Origin: an uncultured Clostridia bacterium
Lineage (GTDB): Bacteria; Bacillota; Clostridia; TANB77; CAG-508
Assembly (NCBI GenBank): GCA_934132805.1
Contig: CAKPAB010000006.1
Coordinates: forward strand, 1-47,171
Reading direction: 5' to 3'
Length of the DNA: 47,171 nucleotides
Made by a program: the position numbers and the translations under genes. Below the pieces are notes generated by a model, which did not search any database, was not told where the DNA came from, and was given only the letters and a program-made list of their open reading frames with translations. Numbering within the stretch: position 1 is the stretch's first letter; the number at the start of each line of letters is the position of its first letter. Below, in pieces: positions 17,245 through 25,864 of the stretch.

Positions 17245-18087
17245 ATGGAATTAGGTTTAGCATTATCAGGTGGTGGAGCAAAAGGTGCTGCACATGTAGG
17301 AGTACTAAAAGCATTTGAAGAGGAAAAAATAAAAATAAATTATATAGGAGGAACATCTTCAGGAAGTATAGTGGCAACATTATATGCGGCTGGATATTCT
17401 GCTGATGAAATCTATTATATATTTAAGAAATACTGTAAAAAAATAAGATATGTAGAATTAAAAAATATTTTAAAATTATTTTTTGGAATTTTTACAACGA
17501 GTAGAATAATAATTGATGGCTTAAACTCAGGAAAATCAATAAAAAAACTAATCAATAAAGTTTGTAGAAAGAAAGGGATTTACAATATTTCTGATATAAA
17601 AATGCCACTGGCTGTTCCAAGTGTAGACATGAATACAGGAGATGTTATTTGTTTTACTTCATCTAAGATAAGGGCATTTTCAGATAATACAATTTTTGTA
17701 AATGAAGCGAATATAGGAGAGTGTGTTCAAGCAAGTTGTAGCTTTCCATCTGTTTTTTCTCCTTGTGATTTTAATAGTAGAAAATTAATTGATGGAGGTA
17801 TTAGGGAAAATGTGCCTTGGCGAGAACTTAAATTTTTGGGTGCAGATAATGTTTTAAGTGTTGTTTTTGAAAATGAAGTAGATGAGAGTTGTTGTAAAAA
17901 TTTGGTTGATGTGGCTTTTCGTTCTTTTGAGTTAATGGGTAAAGAACTTTCAAAGTATGAACTTAATGGAGCAGATTATTTAGTTAAAATTAAAAGTAAA
18001 AAGATTTCACTTTTGGATATGAGTAAGATGGACTATTTTTATGAATTGGGGTATAAGGAAGCTAAGAAATTTATTTTAAAAAATTAA
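17245..18087 (+). CDS. Patatin-like phospholipase / lipid acyl hydrolase
   Basis: A 280-residue RssA/YlbK-type patatin-like protein. The oxyanion-hole motif GGGAKG is at residues 9-14. The nucleophile motif GTSSG is at 36-40 with Ser38, and the catalytic Asp is in DGG at 183-185. Such enzymes cleave acyl chains from membrane lipids with a Ser-Asp dyad. There is no signal peptide, so it is cytoplasmic or peripheral on the membrane. It is transcribed away from the J-domain gene and ends at a shared bidirectional terminator. The physiological substrate is not known. Confidence 0.9.
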   Translation: MELGLALSGGGAKGAAHVGVLKAFEEEKIKINYIGGTSSGSIVATLYAAGYSADEIYYIFKKYCKKIRYVELKNILKLFFGIFTTSRIIIDGLNSGKSIKKLINKVCRKKGIYNISDIKMPLAVPSVDMNTGDVICFTSSKIRAFSDNTIFVNEANIGECVQASCSFPSVFSPCDFNSRKLIDGGIRENVPWRELKFLGADNVLSVVFENEVDESCCKNLVDVAFRSFELMGKELSKYELNGADYLVKIKSKKISLLDMSKMDYFYELGYKEAKKFILKN

Positions 18088-18106
18088 AAAAAATAGTTAT
18101 AATAAT

Positions 18107-18137
18107 AAAAAGAGCAGGATTTTTATCCTGTTCTTTT
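18107..18137. terminator. Bidirectional terminator between patatin-like and activase genes
   Basis: AAAAAGAGCAGGAT and ATCCTGTTCTTTT (one G-U pair) form a hairpin with loop TTTT. It overlaps the stop codon of the minus-strand gene. Confidence 0.8.
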
Positions 18138-21100
18138 AAATTTTTTCAGTAGTTTTTTCTTCTACATTTTTATTTTCAATATCTAGAGTCTTTTTCTCAT
18201 TTTCTTGGCGTTGCAAATTATCTTTAGCAACAGTCATCAACAATTTAATTCTATTAGCCTGGTTAGTTTCACTAGCACCTGGGTCATAATCAACAGGAGA
18301 AATATTAGCCTCTGGGTATTTTTCCCTAATAGTCTTAATAACACCTTTACCAACAACGTGATTTGGTAGACAAGCAAAAGGTTGAACACAAATAATGTTA
18401 GGAATATCATGTTCCATATACTCAATCATTTCTGCAGTTAAGAACCAACCTTCACCAGTTTGATTTCCGATAGATAAAACGTCTTTTACTTTATCTTCTA
18501 AGTGCCAAATATCACATGGTTGTAAATAACCTTTTTTAGAATTTGCTAATGCAATTTTTTCGTCTTTTTCTAATATGTCAATTAATTTAATTGCTATTTT
18601 ACTTATTTTTGCAGATGTTTTATTTATATTTAATAAACTATTAAATGTAATTTTATGTGTTGCCATAAATTTAACAAATCCCATAAAGTCTGGTAAAATT
18701 ACTTCTGCGCCTTCTTTTTCAAGCATTTCTGCTGCGTAGTTATTTCCAAATGGATGATATTTAATTAACACTTCTCCAACGATTCCTACTTTAGGCTTTT
18801 TAATAGAGGTATCTAATTCAATTTTCTCAAAATCATTTACTATATCATAAATACTTTGTTTAAATTGTTTATTTGTTGATTTTTTAACCATTTGTTTACA
18901 TTTAGCCATCCACTCATCATATAGTTTTTGAGTTTCGCCTTTGTTTACTTCATATGCTCTGTTTTTTGTAAGCATTTTTTGTAATAAATCACCATAAACA
19001 ACTGATTTTATTAATCCTTCAATTAATTTTGGTGTTATCTTAAATCCTGGCATTTTTTCCATACCAACAACATTGAATGATATTACTGGTACATTGCTAA
19101 ATCCTGCATCTTTAAGAGCTTTTCTTATAAAACCTATATAGTTTGTTGCTCTACATCCACCACCTGTTTGTGACATGATTAAGGCAGTTTTATTTAAATC
19201 ATATTTTCCAGATTCAAGAGCTTCAATCATTTGTCCTGTTACTAAAATTGATGGGTAACATGCATCATTATTTACATATTTTAATCCTGTTTCTACTGTA
19301 TGTTGAGTGCATTCTCTTAGTAATACTGCATTATAACCTGCGGCTTGTACGGCAGACTCTAATAAGTCAAAGTGCACTGGTGCCATTTGTGGAATTAAGA
19401 TGGTGTAATCTTTTCTCATTTCCTTAGTAAAGATTTTTTTCTTTAATCCGTAGTCACCATCGGCTTTTTCTTCTTGTTTTTTTGCTATACGTTTATTCAT
19501 ACTTGCTAGAAGTGAACGAATACGGATTCTTACAGCTCCTAGGTTATTAACTTCATCTATTTTGATTAATGTGTACATTTTATCATAACTTGACAAAATT
19601 TCTTCAACTTGGTCTGTTGTTACTGCATCAACACCACATCCAAATGAATTTAATTGTACTAGTTCTAGGTTATCGTGTTTACCAACGAAGTCTGCTGCTG
19701 CGTAAAGTCTTGCGTGGAATACCCATTGGTCTACAACTCTTATTGGACGTTTTGCTTCTGTTTTATCAGATACACTGTCTTCTGTTAGAACACATAGGCC
19801 TAAAGATGTAATTAAAGTATCTATACCGTGGTTTATTTCTGGGTCGATGTGATAAGGTCTTCCTGCTAGAACAATTCCTCTTAGGTTGTTTTCTTCAATA
19901 TATCTTACGGTTTCAGCACCTTTGTCACGTATATCTTTTTTACATTTTTGATATTCTGCTTCTGCTTTTTCTGCAGCTTCTAGTAATTCTTTTTTAGTAA
20001 AGTTATATTCTTTGAATTCATCTAATTCCATTATTTTTTTAACTAGATTTTTAGTTTCAAATGGTAAGAATGGATTCATGAATTTTATATTATGTGTTTT
20101 TAAATTTTCAACATTATTTTTTAGTACTTCTGAATATGATATTACTATTGGGCAATTGTAGTGGTTGTCAGCTTTTTCATATTCTTTTCTTGAATAAGGC
20201 ATACAAGGGTAGAATATAGTTTTTATTCCTTTTTCAATTAAGTTTTCAATATGTCCATGTGAGATTTTTGCTGGATAACATACTGATTCAGATGGCATTG
20301 ATTCCATACCTTTTTCGTATGTTTTTCTTGTACTTTTATCTGATATAATTACCCTAAAGCCTAGGCTTGTAAGGAATGTAAACCAGAATGGATAATCTTC
20401 ATACATATTTAAAACTCTTGGAATTCCTATTGTTCCTCTTGTTGCGTATTGTTCTTCAAGTGGTTTATAATCAAATATTCTTTGATATTTGTATTGTACT
20501 AAGTTTGGTAAATTCTTTTTATTTGTTGTAACACCTGCACCTTTTTCACAACGGTTACCAGATACATGTATTGCACCATTACTAAATTTATTTATTGTTA
20601 ATTTACAATGATTTTCACAATTATTGCATCTTGTATGTGTTACTTTTATTTCTAATTTATCTATTTCGTCTGCTTTTAAAATTGTTGATTTGTATTCCAT
20701 ATCTAAGTTTGATTCATATTGTTCTTTAGAAAGTAAAGCCATTCCATATGCACCCATTAGACCAGCAATGTCTGGTCTTACAACATCTTTTCCAACAATT
20801 TTTTCAAATGCTCTTAAAACTGCATCATTGTAAAATGTTCCCCCTTGTACTACAATGTGATCTCCCAAAGTGGCTGTATCCCTAACTTTCATAACTTTTT
20901 GAATAGCATTTTTGATAACTGAATATGAAAGTCCACTTGAAATATCTCCTACTGTATAACCTTCTTTTTGAGCTTGTTTTATTTTAGAGTTCATAAATAC
21001 TGTACATCTTGAACCTAAATCAACAGGCCTTTTTGCCTCAATTGCTTCTTTAACAAATTGTGAAATTTCTAAATTTAAGCTTTTTGCAAATGTTTCTATA

Positions 21101-22455
21101 AATGAGCCACATCCAGATGAACAAGCTTCATTTAGCATGATATTGTCTATTGTGCCATTTTTCATTTTGATGTATTTCATATCTTGTCCACCGATATCTA
21201 TTATTGCAGTTACATCAGGCTCAAATTGCTTTGCTGCTGTGTAATGTGCAATTGTTTCTATTTCATTTAAATCAACATTTAGTGCTGTCTGAATTAGCTT
21301 TTCGCCATATCCTGTAACACCGCTATATCTAAGCGTTGCCTTTTCTGGTAGAACTTCATATAATTTTTTAAGCATATTCATAACACTTTTTAGTGGGTTA
21401 CCTTCATTGCTACCATATAATGAATATAGCAAGTTTCCATCTTTATCAATTAATACTAATTTTGTAGTTGTTGAACCTGCATCGATTCCAAGGTAGCAGT
21501 CGCTTTCATATGTAGAGAGTTCTGTTCTTGCAACTTTTGCTTTGTCATGTCTTTCTTTGAATTTTTTGTAATCTTCTTTGCTTGCAAATAAAGGGTCAAT
21601 TGGATGTGTTGTGTTATCTTGTGAATTTCTTAAATTTTCTATTTTTTGTTTCAATTCTTCAACAGTTATTGGCTTTGTATTTAGGGAATCAAGGGCTGCA
21701 CCCTTAGCTACTAGTAAATGGGCTTCTTCAGGCACAATTACTTCTTCAGGTGTTAAATTAAGTGTTTCTATAAATCTTTTTCTTAATTCTGGTAGGTAGC
21801 TTAATGGACCACCTAAAAATGCCACATTTCCTCTAATAGGCCTTCCGCAAGCTAGTCCACTAATTGTTTGATTAACAACTGCTTGGAAAATTGATGCTGC
21901 AATATCTTCTTTTGCTGCACCTTCATTTATTAAAGGTTGTATATCTGTTTTTGCGAAAACACCGCATCTTGATGCTATTGGGTATATTGTTTTGTAATCT
22001 TTTGCAAGTTCATTTAGACCTGCAGTATCTGTGTGTAAAAGTGATGCCATTTGGTCTAGGAATGCACCAGTTCCACCAGCACATGTTCCATTCATTCTTT
22101 GTTCAATAGATTTTCCAAAATATATGATTTTTGCATCTTCTCCACCAAGTTCGATTACTACATCAGTTTGTGGAATATATTTTTCAACAGATCTTTTGCA
22201 TGATACAACTTCTTGTATGAATTCTACGCCTAAGAATTTACTTGCAGACATTGCTCCAGAGCCTGTTAGTGCTATTGTAAATGTGTTTTCTGGATACATT
22301 TTTGCTAAGTTTTCTAGTACATTACATACTGTGTTTTTTGTGTCTGAAAAATGCCTTTGGTAGTCTTTATATATTGTGTTTTGATTTTCATCCATTACTA
22401 TTATTTTTACTGTTGTTGAGCCCACGTCTAATCCTACGTGTAAAGTTTTTTCCAT
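18136..22455 (-). CDS. Acyl-CoA dehydratase activase-type protein (double BadF/BadG ATPase plus DUF2229-like)
   Basis: A 1439-residue cytoplasmic protein. It has two ASKHA-type ATPase domains in tandem, with phosphate loops VGSTTVKI (about residues 11-18) and AGSTTTKL (about 325-332). Each carries the cysteine motifs expected to hold a shared [4Fe-4S] cluster: NGTCAGGTGAF with SRCGVFAKTD, and NEACSSGCGSF with SRCTVFMNSK. A Cys-rich knuckle (CNNCENHC, near 600) and DUF2229-like and 2-hydroxyglutaryl-CoA dehydratase-like regions fill the rest. By family it couples ATP hydrolysis to electron transfer into radical dehydratases. The very long single-chain form is common in Clostridia but its partner is often unknown, and none is encoded here. 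The RBS AAAGGAG supports the start. Confidence 0.88.
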   Translation of the reverse strand: MEKTLHVGLDVGSTTVKIIVMDENQNTIYKDYQRHFSDTKNTVCNVLENLAKMYPENTFTIALTGSGAMSASKFLGVEFIQEVVSCKRSVEKYIPQTDVVIELGGEDAKIIYFGKSIEQRMNGTCAGGTGAFLDQMASLLHTDTAGLNELAKDYKTIYPIASRCGVFAKTDIQPLINEGAAKEDIAASIFQAVVNQTISGLACGRPIRGNVAFLGGPLSYLPELRKRFIETLNLTPEEVIVPEEAHLLVAKGAALDSLNTKPITVEELKQKIENLRNSQDNTTHPIDPLFASKEDYKKFKERHDKAKVARTELSTYESDCYLGIDAGSTTTKLVLIDKDGNLLYSLYGSNEGNPLKSVMNMLKKLYEVLPEKATLRYSGVTGYGEKLIQTALNVDLNEIETIAHYTAAKQFEPDVTAIIDIGGQDMKYIKMKNGTIDNIMLNEACSSGCGSFIETFAKSLNLEISQFVKEAIEAKRPVDLGSRCTVFMNSKIKQAQKEGYTVGDISSGLSYSVIKNAIQKVMKVRDTATLGDHIVVQGGTFYNDAVLRAFEKIVGKDVVRPDIAGLMGAYGMALLSKEQYESNLDMEYKSTILKADEIDKLEIKVTHTRCNNCENHCKLTINKFSNGAIHVSGNRCEKGAGVTTNKKNLPNLVQYKYQRIFDYKPLEEQYATRGTIGIPRVLNMYEDYPFWFTFLTSLGFRVIISDKSTRKTYEKGMESMPSESVCYPAKISHGHIENLIEKGIKTIFYPCMPYSRKEYEKADNHYNCPIVISYSEVLKNNVENLKTHNIKFMNPFLPFETKNLVKKIMELDEFKEYNFTKKELLEAAEKAEAEYQKCKKDIRDKGAETVRYIEENNLRGIVLAGRPYHIDPEINHGIDTLITSLGLCVLTEDSVSDKTEAKRPIRVVDQWVFHARLYAAADFVGKHDNLELVQLNSFGCGVDAVTTDQVEEILSSYDKMYTLIKIDEVNNLGAVRIRIRSLLASMNKRIAKKQEEKADGDYGLKKKIFTKEMRKDYTILIPQMAPVHFDLLESAVQAAGYNAVLLRECTQHTVETGLKYVNNDACYPSILVTGQMIEALESGKYDLNKTALIMSQTGGGCRATNYIGFIRKALKDAGFSNVPVISFNVVGMEKMPGFKITPKLIEGLIKSVVYGDLLQKMLTKNRAYEVNKGETQKLYDEWMAKCKQMVKKSTNKQFKQSIYDIVNDFEKIELDTSIKKPKVGIVGEVLIKYHPFGNNYAAEMLEKEGAEVILPDFMGFVKFMATHKITFNSLLNINKTSAKISKIAIKLIDILEKDEKIALANSKKGYLQPCDIWHLEDKVKDVLSIGNQTGEGWFLTAEMIEYMEHDIPNIICVQPFACLPNHVVGKGVIKTIREKYPEANISPVDYDPGASETNQANRIKLLMTVAKDNLQRQENEKKTLDIENKNVEEKTTEKI

Positions 22456-22491
22456 ATTTTATTTCTCCTTTCGCTCATATAAACATCCTTT

Positions 22492-22543
22492 GTATAAATT
22501 ATTATTTTGAGCTAGGCTATGTGGTTTAAAAAATAATTTATAC
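22492..22543 (-). other. 5'-UTR hairpin of the activase transcript
   Basis: A 12-bp inverted repeat, GTATAAATTATT and AATAATTTATAC, closes a 28-base loop. It lies at the predicted 5' end of the activase mRNA, about 40 bases before the start codon. It could stabilise the message or act as a regulatory leader. Confidence 0.5.
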
Positions 22544-22549
22544 ACCCTA

Positions 22550-22578
22550 ATTTTATACGCAAAATGTCTATTTGTCAA
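22550..22578 (-). promoter_or_regulatory. Promoter of the activase gene
   Basis: On the minus strand TTGACA (22578-22573) and TAAAAT (22555-22550) have a 17-bp spacer. This is a near-perfect sigma-A promoter. Confidence 0.75.
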
Positions 22579-22663
22579 ATGTTAAAAAATGGAAATGACT
22601 CTAAAATTTTTTGCATATTTTGGACAAACAAATAATACTATTTATTATAAAAAGGAGGGCGCT

Positions 22664-23203
22664 ATGAAAAACAAAAAGATTTTAATTTTATTTATAATTT
22701 CAGTAATTTTGATTGTGATAATAGGATATTTTGCAATTAAATTTGCTAAACAAAAGAAAAGCAGTGAAATTCAAAATGAATATGTACCACAAGAGGAGAT
22801 ATCTGATGAACAGTCAAGGGAAACAATTGTAAGTTTATATTTTACAGATAAAGAAACAGGACTTTTAAAGCCTGAGGCTAGACTTGTAAATGTAAAAGAT
22901 TTAATAAAATCACCTTATAATACTTTGGTTGAACTTTTAATTTCAGGTCCAAAAAATGATAAACTTAAAGTTGTTATTCCTGAAAATACTAAACTTTTAA
23001 ATGCTTCTTTGGATAAGGAATGTTTGACATTGGATTTTTCTTCTGAAATTTTGAATTATAATAAAGATGATAGTATGCTTAAAAATAATTTGATTTATTC
23101 AATTGTTAATACTGTTACTGAATTAAATGAGGTGAATAAGGTTAAGTTTTTGGTTAATGGTCAGACATCTAGCGATTTTGAGGAATTTTATGTGAGAAAA
23201 TAG
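22664..23203 (+). CDS. GerMN-domain lipid- or membrane-anchored protein
   Basis: A 179-residue protein. The start at 22664 is chosen because AAGGAGGG (22652-22659) precedes it; a longer in-frame ORF from 22589 lacks an RBS. One membrane helix (about residues 6-27) is followed by a linker and a GerMN domain (about 60-179; VSLYFTDKETGLLKPEARLV, LVELLISGP, LDFSSEI, VKFLVNG). Two GerMN domains form the sporulation protein GerM of Bacillus; a single domain with an anchor, as here, is widespread in Clostridia. It probably acts outside the membrane in the envelope, possibly during sporulation or germination, given the other spore genes nearby. Confidence 0.82.
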   Translation: MKNKKILILFIISVILIVIIGYFAIKFAKQKKSSEIQNEYVPQEEISDEQSRETIVSLYFTDKETGLLKPEARLVNVKDLIKSPYNTLVELLISGPKNDKLKVVIPENTKLLNASLDKECLTLDFSSEILNYNKDDSMLKNNLIYSIVNTVTELNEVNKVKFLVNGQTSSDFEEFYVRK

Positions 23204-23206
23204 AGA

Positions 23207-23236
23207 AAAAACCGCAACATGTTTCTTGCGGTTTTT
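23207..23236. terminator. Bidirectional terminator
   Basis: AAAAACCGCAA and TTGCGGTTTTT form a perfect 11-bp stem with loop CATGTTTC. It serves the GerMN gene and overlaps the stop codon of the convergent small gene. Confidence 0.88.
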
Positions 23237-23492
23237 AATGTTTTTTTCTATTAAAAATATTTGAAACATTTTTATATAATTTGACATAGTCCCAAAAGCC
23301 TTGAAAATCATTTAAAAAATGTTCAACTTCGTTTAAAGAATTAATTGTATTTTTTTTACAAGTTTTGAAATTAAGTTTTTTCTTTTTAGGAGGAGAAGGC
23401 TTTTTTGATGGTGGTGGTTTTGGCTTTGGAGGTGGATTAGGTGGGTATTTGTAATTATTTTTATTTTTTTCACATCTATATAAAGTAGGCAT
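23235..23492 (-). CDS. Small proline/lysine-rich protein, hypothetical
   Basis: An 85-residue protein. After a short N terminus it has a Pro/Lys-rich block (about residues 17-38; PPNPPPKPKPPPSKKPSPP). The C-terminal part is helical, with Asn, Phe and charged residues. There is no signal peptide or membrane helix. The only RBS-like sequence is weak (AAAGAAAGAAG). Support for a real gene comes from the shared bidirectional terminator at its stop and from the lack of any better gene there. I do not recognise a family. Confidence 0.45.
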   Translation of the reverse strand: MPTLYRCEKNKNNYKYPPNPPPKPKPPPSKKPSPPKKKKLNFKTCKKNTINSLNEVEHFLNDFQGFWDYVKLYKNVSNIFNRKKH

Positions 23493-23550
23493 GTAAACAC
23501 TTCTTTCTTTTTTTATATTTATAATATAGTATTAAGTTGGGGAGGAAATA

Positions 23551-24384
23551 GTGAAAATTATTATAAATACTTGTTTTTTATCCGAAAATGTTGTACCATT
23601 TTATTATAAAATAAAAAGAAAGAGAAAAAAGATGGAAATAGAATTAAAAGAAAATGAAAGAATAGACGATCTAGAATTCAAAAATTTAAAAATAATACAA
23701 AACACAAAAGGTTTCTGTTTTGGAATAGATGCCATACTACTATCAGACTTTGCAAAAAACATAAAAAAAAATACAAAAGTATTAGACTTAGGAACAGGGA
23801 CAGGAATAATATCAATATTATTATGTGGAAAAACCAACTTAGAAAAAATAGTAGGAATAGAAGTTCAGGAAGAAGTTGCAGACATGGCAAGGCGAAGCTC
23901 AAAACTAAATAATTTAGAAAATAAATTTGAAATAATAAATGAAAACATAATAAACCTGGACAAGATATACAAAAGGAACTCTTTTGACGTAATAGTAACA
24001 AATCCACCATATAAAAAAGAAAATACAGGAATTGTGAATGAAGAAAAGAAAAAACTCATTTCAAGACATGAAGTACTGGCAAAATTAGAAGATTATATAA
24101 AAATATCTAATAAACTGTTAAAAGATAATGGCGAATTTTATATGGTACATAGACCAGAAAGATTGGTTGACATTATTGCATATATGAGACAATATAAAAT
24201 AGAGCCTAAAGAGATAAGATTTGTATGTTCACATGAAAAAGAAGCGCCTAAATTAGTATTAATTAAAGGTGTCAAAAATGCAAAACCATTTTTGAAATTT
24301 AAAGAGAATTTATATATATATGATAAAAATGGAAATTATACAGAGGAAATTTATAAAATATATAACAAAAAATATTGTAGTTAA
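23551..24384 (+). CDS. trmN6: tRNA1(Val) A37 N6-methyltransferase (TrmN6/YabB-like)
   Basis: A class I SAM-dependent methyltransferase. Motif I is LDLGTGTGIISIL, and the catalytic NPPY motif is in VTNPPYKKE, typical of N6-adenine methyltransferases. The core matches the YabB/TrmN6 family, which modifies a tRNA adenine. Two starts are possible. GTG at 23551 has a strong RBS (GGGGAGG) and a TATAAT at 23520-23525, and gives 277 residues. ATG at 23632 has a weak RBS but gives 250 residues, the usual family length. The extra 27 residues are basic and hydrophobic and may not be made. The next gene is rsmI and abrB follows, an order known from Bacillus, although the small GIY-YIG gene found there between them is missing. 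Confidence 0.85.
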   Translation: MKIIINTCFLSENVVPFYYKIKRKRKKMEIELKENERIDDLEFKNLKIIQNTKGFCFGIDAILLSDFAKNIKKNTKVLDLGTGTGIISILLCGKTNLEKIVGIEVQEEVADMARRSSKLNNLENKFEIINENIINLDKIYKRNSFDVIVTNPPYKKENTGIVNEEKKKLISRHEVLAKLEDYIKISNKLLKDNGEFYMVHRPERLVDIIAYMRQYKIEPKEIRFVCSHEKEAPKLVLIKGVKNAKPFLKFKENLYIYDKNGNYTEEIYKIYNKKYCS

Positions 24385-24439
24385 TTGATTGTTCAATACT
24401 TCAAAATTCATATATTTAAGTGATATAAATAAAAACAGG

Positions 24440-24510
24440 AAGGAAATAAGGTTGAAAAATAATTATAATTTCAACCTAGATTGTGCATTGAGAAAGGAAT
24501 GAGATAAAAA
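24440..24510 (+). promoter_or_regulatory. Hairpin-plus-RBS leader of rsmI (leader copy 2)
   Basis: AAGGAAATAAGG opens the leader. AGGTTGAAA/TTTCAACCT (24449-24457 / 24469-24477) forms a hairpin. The stretch 24474-24504 is 27/31 identical to 25827-25856 upstream of spmA after the spmA copy is aligned, including the shared TTGTGC and GAGAAAGGAATGAGA. The last part contains the RBS. Confidence 0.5.
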
Positions 24511-25335
24511 ATGGAAAAAGGAACATTATATATAGTGGCAACACCAATAGGAAATTTAGATGATATAACAATAAGAGCAATAAAAACATTACAAGAAGTA
24601 GATTTAATAGCAGCAGAAGATACGAGACATACATTAAAATTGTTAAATCATTTAGAAATATCTAAACCGATGATAAGCTATCATAGGCATAATGAAGAAA
24701 CAAAATCTGATATATTAATTGAAAAATTACAAGAAGGGCAAAATATAGCATTGGTATCAGATGCTGGAACGCCTGGTATTTGTGACCCAGGTGAAGAGAT
24801 TATAAAAAAGTGTATTGAGTTAGAAATAAATATAGTACCAATTCCAGGAGCCTGTGCAATGATTAATTCTTTAATCTGTTCAGGAATTGATACAAAAGAA
24901 TTCACTTTTTTAGGTTTTTTGCCATTAAATAAAAAATTAAGAAAAAAGAAATTAGAAGAAATAAAAAATTCAAATAAAACAATAATAATATATGAAGCAC
25001 CACACAAATTGGAGACAACATTAAAAGATTTGCAAAAAATATTAACAATAACAAGAAAGGTTACTTTGTCTAGAGAAATTACAAAAATACATGAAGAATT
25101 TATTAGAGGAAATATAGAAGAAATAATGCAAAAGGCAGAAAATTTAAAAGGTGAAATTGTTTTAATAATAGAAGGAGAAGAAAAATTTGAAGAAGAAAAT
25201 GTTTTAAATAATCTTTCAATAGAAGAACATTATGATTTTTATGAAAAACAGGGATTTTCAAAAAAGGACATTATTAAGATGATTGCTAAAGATAGAAAAA
25301 TGAATAAAAATGATGTTTACCAAAAATTTATATGA
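24511..25335 (+). CDS. rsmI: 16S rRNA (cytidine1402-2'-O)-methyltransferase RsmI
   Basis: A 274-residue tetrapyrrole-methylase-fold protein. It begins with the diagnostic GTLYIVATPIGNLDDIT and continues with AEDTRHTLKLLNH, SDAGTPGICDPG and the PGACAMINSLICSG segment; the C-terminal region is the RsmI type. It methylates the ribose of C1402 in 16S rRNA with SAM in the cytoplasm. It follows trmN6 by 126 bp, and abrB is convergent downstream. The leader with a hairpin is shared with two other genes in this window. Confidence 0.95.
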   Translation: MEKGTLYIVATPIGNLDDITIRAIKTLQEVDLIAAEDTRHTLKLLNHLEISKPMISYHRHNEETKSDILIEKLQEGQNIALVSDAGTPGICDPGEEIIKKCIELEINIVPIPGACAMINSLICSGIDTKEFTFLGFLPLNKKLRKKKLEEIKNSNKTIIIYEAPHKLETTLKDLQKILTITRKVTLSREITKIHEEFIRGNIEEIMQKAENLKGEIVLIIEGEEKFEEENVLNNLSIEEHYDFYEKQGFSKKDIIKMIAKDRKMNKNDVYQKFI

Positions 25336-25353
25336 TTTATTGATTAAAATAAA

Positions 25354-25394
25354 AATAACTGTCAAGGAAAGTTCCTTTTAGACAGTTATTTTTT
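25354..25394. terminator. Bidirectional terminator between rsmI and abrB
   Basis: AATAACTGTC/GACAGTTATT encloses a second stem, AAGGAA/TTCCTT, and ends in T6. It overlaps the last codons of the minus-strand abrB-like gene. Confidence 0.88.
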
Positions 25395-25640
25395 GTTTTG
25401 TAATATATTTAGTTTTTCTGTACATTTTTTACAAACTAATTTGCCGCTGTATTCTATTAAATCGTCAGTACTTCCACAAAAAATGCAATTTGGTTCATAT
25501 TTTTTTAGTACTATAGAAGAATCATTTACATATATTTCCATAGGGTCTTTTTCAACTATATTAAATTGGTTTCTAATTTCTATTGGTATAACAACTCTTC
25601 CGAGTTCATCAACTCTTCTTATAATTCCTGTAGCTTTCAT
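25386..25640 (-). CDS. abrB: AbrB-family transition-state regulator with C-terminal zinc knuckle
   Basis: An 84-residue DNA-binding protein. The N-terminal swapped-hairpin domain (MKATGIIRRVDELGRVVIP, about residues 1-47) is nearly the Bacillus AbrB/SpoVT consensus. The C terminus holds two CxxC pairs (CIFCG and CKKC, about 54-76) that probably bind zinc. This short zinc-containing form is common in Clostridia. AbrB proteins repress stationary-phase and sporulation genes. The RBS AAGGAGGAGG is strong. Its place next to rsmI matches Bacillus gene order. Confidence 0.92.
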   Translation of the reverse strand: MKATGIIRRVDELGRVVIPIEIRNQFNIVEKDPMEIYVNDSSIVLKKYEPNCIFCGSTDDLIEYSGKLVCKKCTEKLNILQNKK

Positions 25641-25690
25641 GTTCCTCCTCCTTAATGTTGAATTTATAAATCCATTAGTGATTTATCTTT

Positions 25691-25719
25691 AATATAACAT
25701 AAATAGTTCGTCGGGTCAA
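25691..25719 (-). promoter_or_regulatory. Promoter of the abrB-like gene
   Basis: On the minus strand TTGACC (25719-25714) and TATATT (25696-25691) have a 17-bp spacer. The leader is about 45 bases. Confidence 0.6.
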
Positions 25720-25791
25720 TTATAATATGACAATTTCTAAAAAATCAAGTAAAAGAGTTCATAAAATAAGTATATAATAATAAAATTATTT

Positions 25792-25864
25792 AGGAGAATA
25801 GAAAAAAATAATTACAATTTTTTCTAACCTATTTTGTGCCTCGAGAAAGGAATGAGAACAAAAA
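25792..25864 (+). promoter_or_regulatory. Hairpin-plus-RBS leader of spmA (leader copy 3)
   Basis: TAGAAAAAA/TTTTTTCTA forms the hairpin, with AGG/CCT outside it. ACCTA..TTGTGC..CGAGAAAGGAATGAGA follows and is almost identical to the rsmI leader. The hairpin stems differ in sequence between the two while both still pair. Confidence 0.5.

Noticed and set aside
23678..24010. 110-codon minus-strand frame inside trmN6
   Set aside because: It lies opposite conserved methyltransferase motifs and reads as Leu/Phe-rich antisense sequence.
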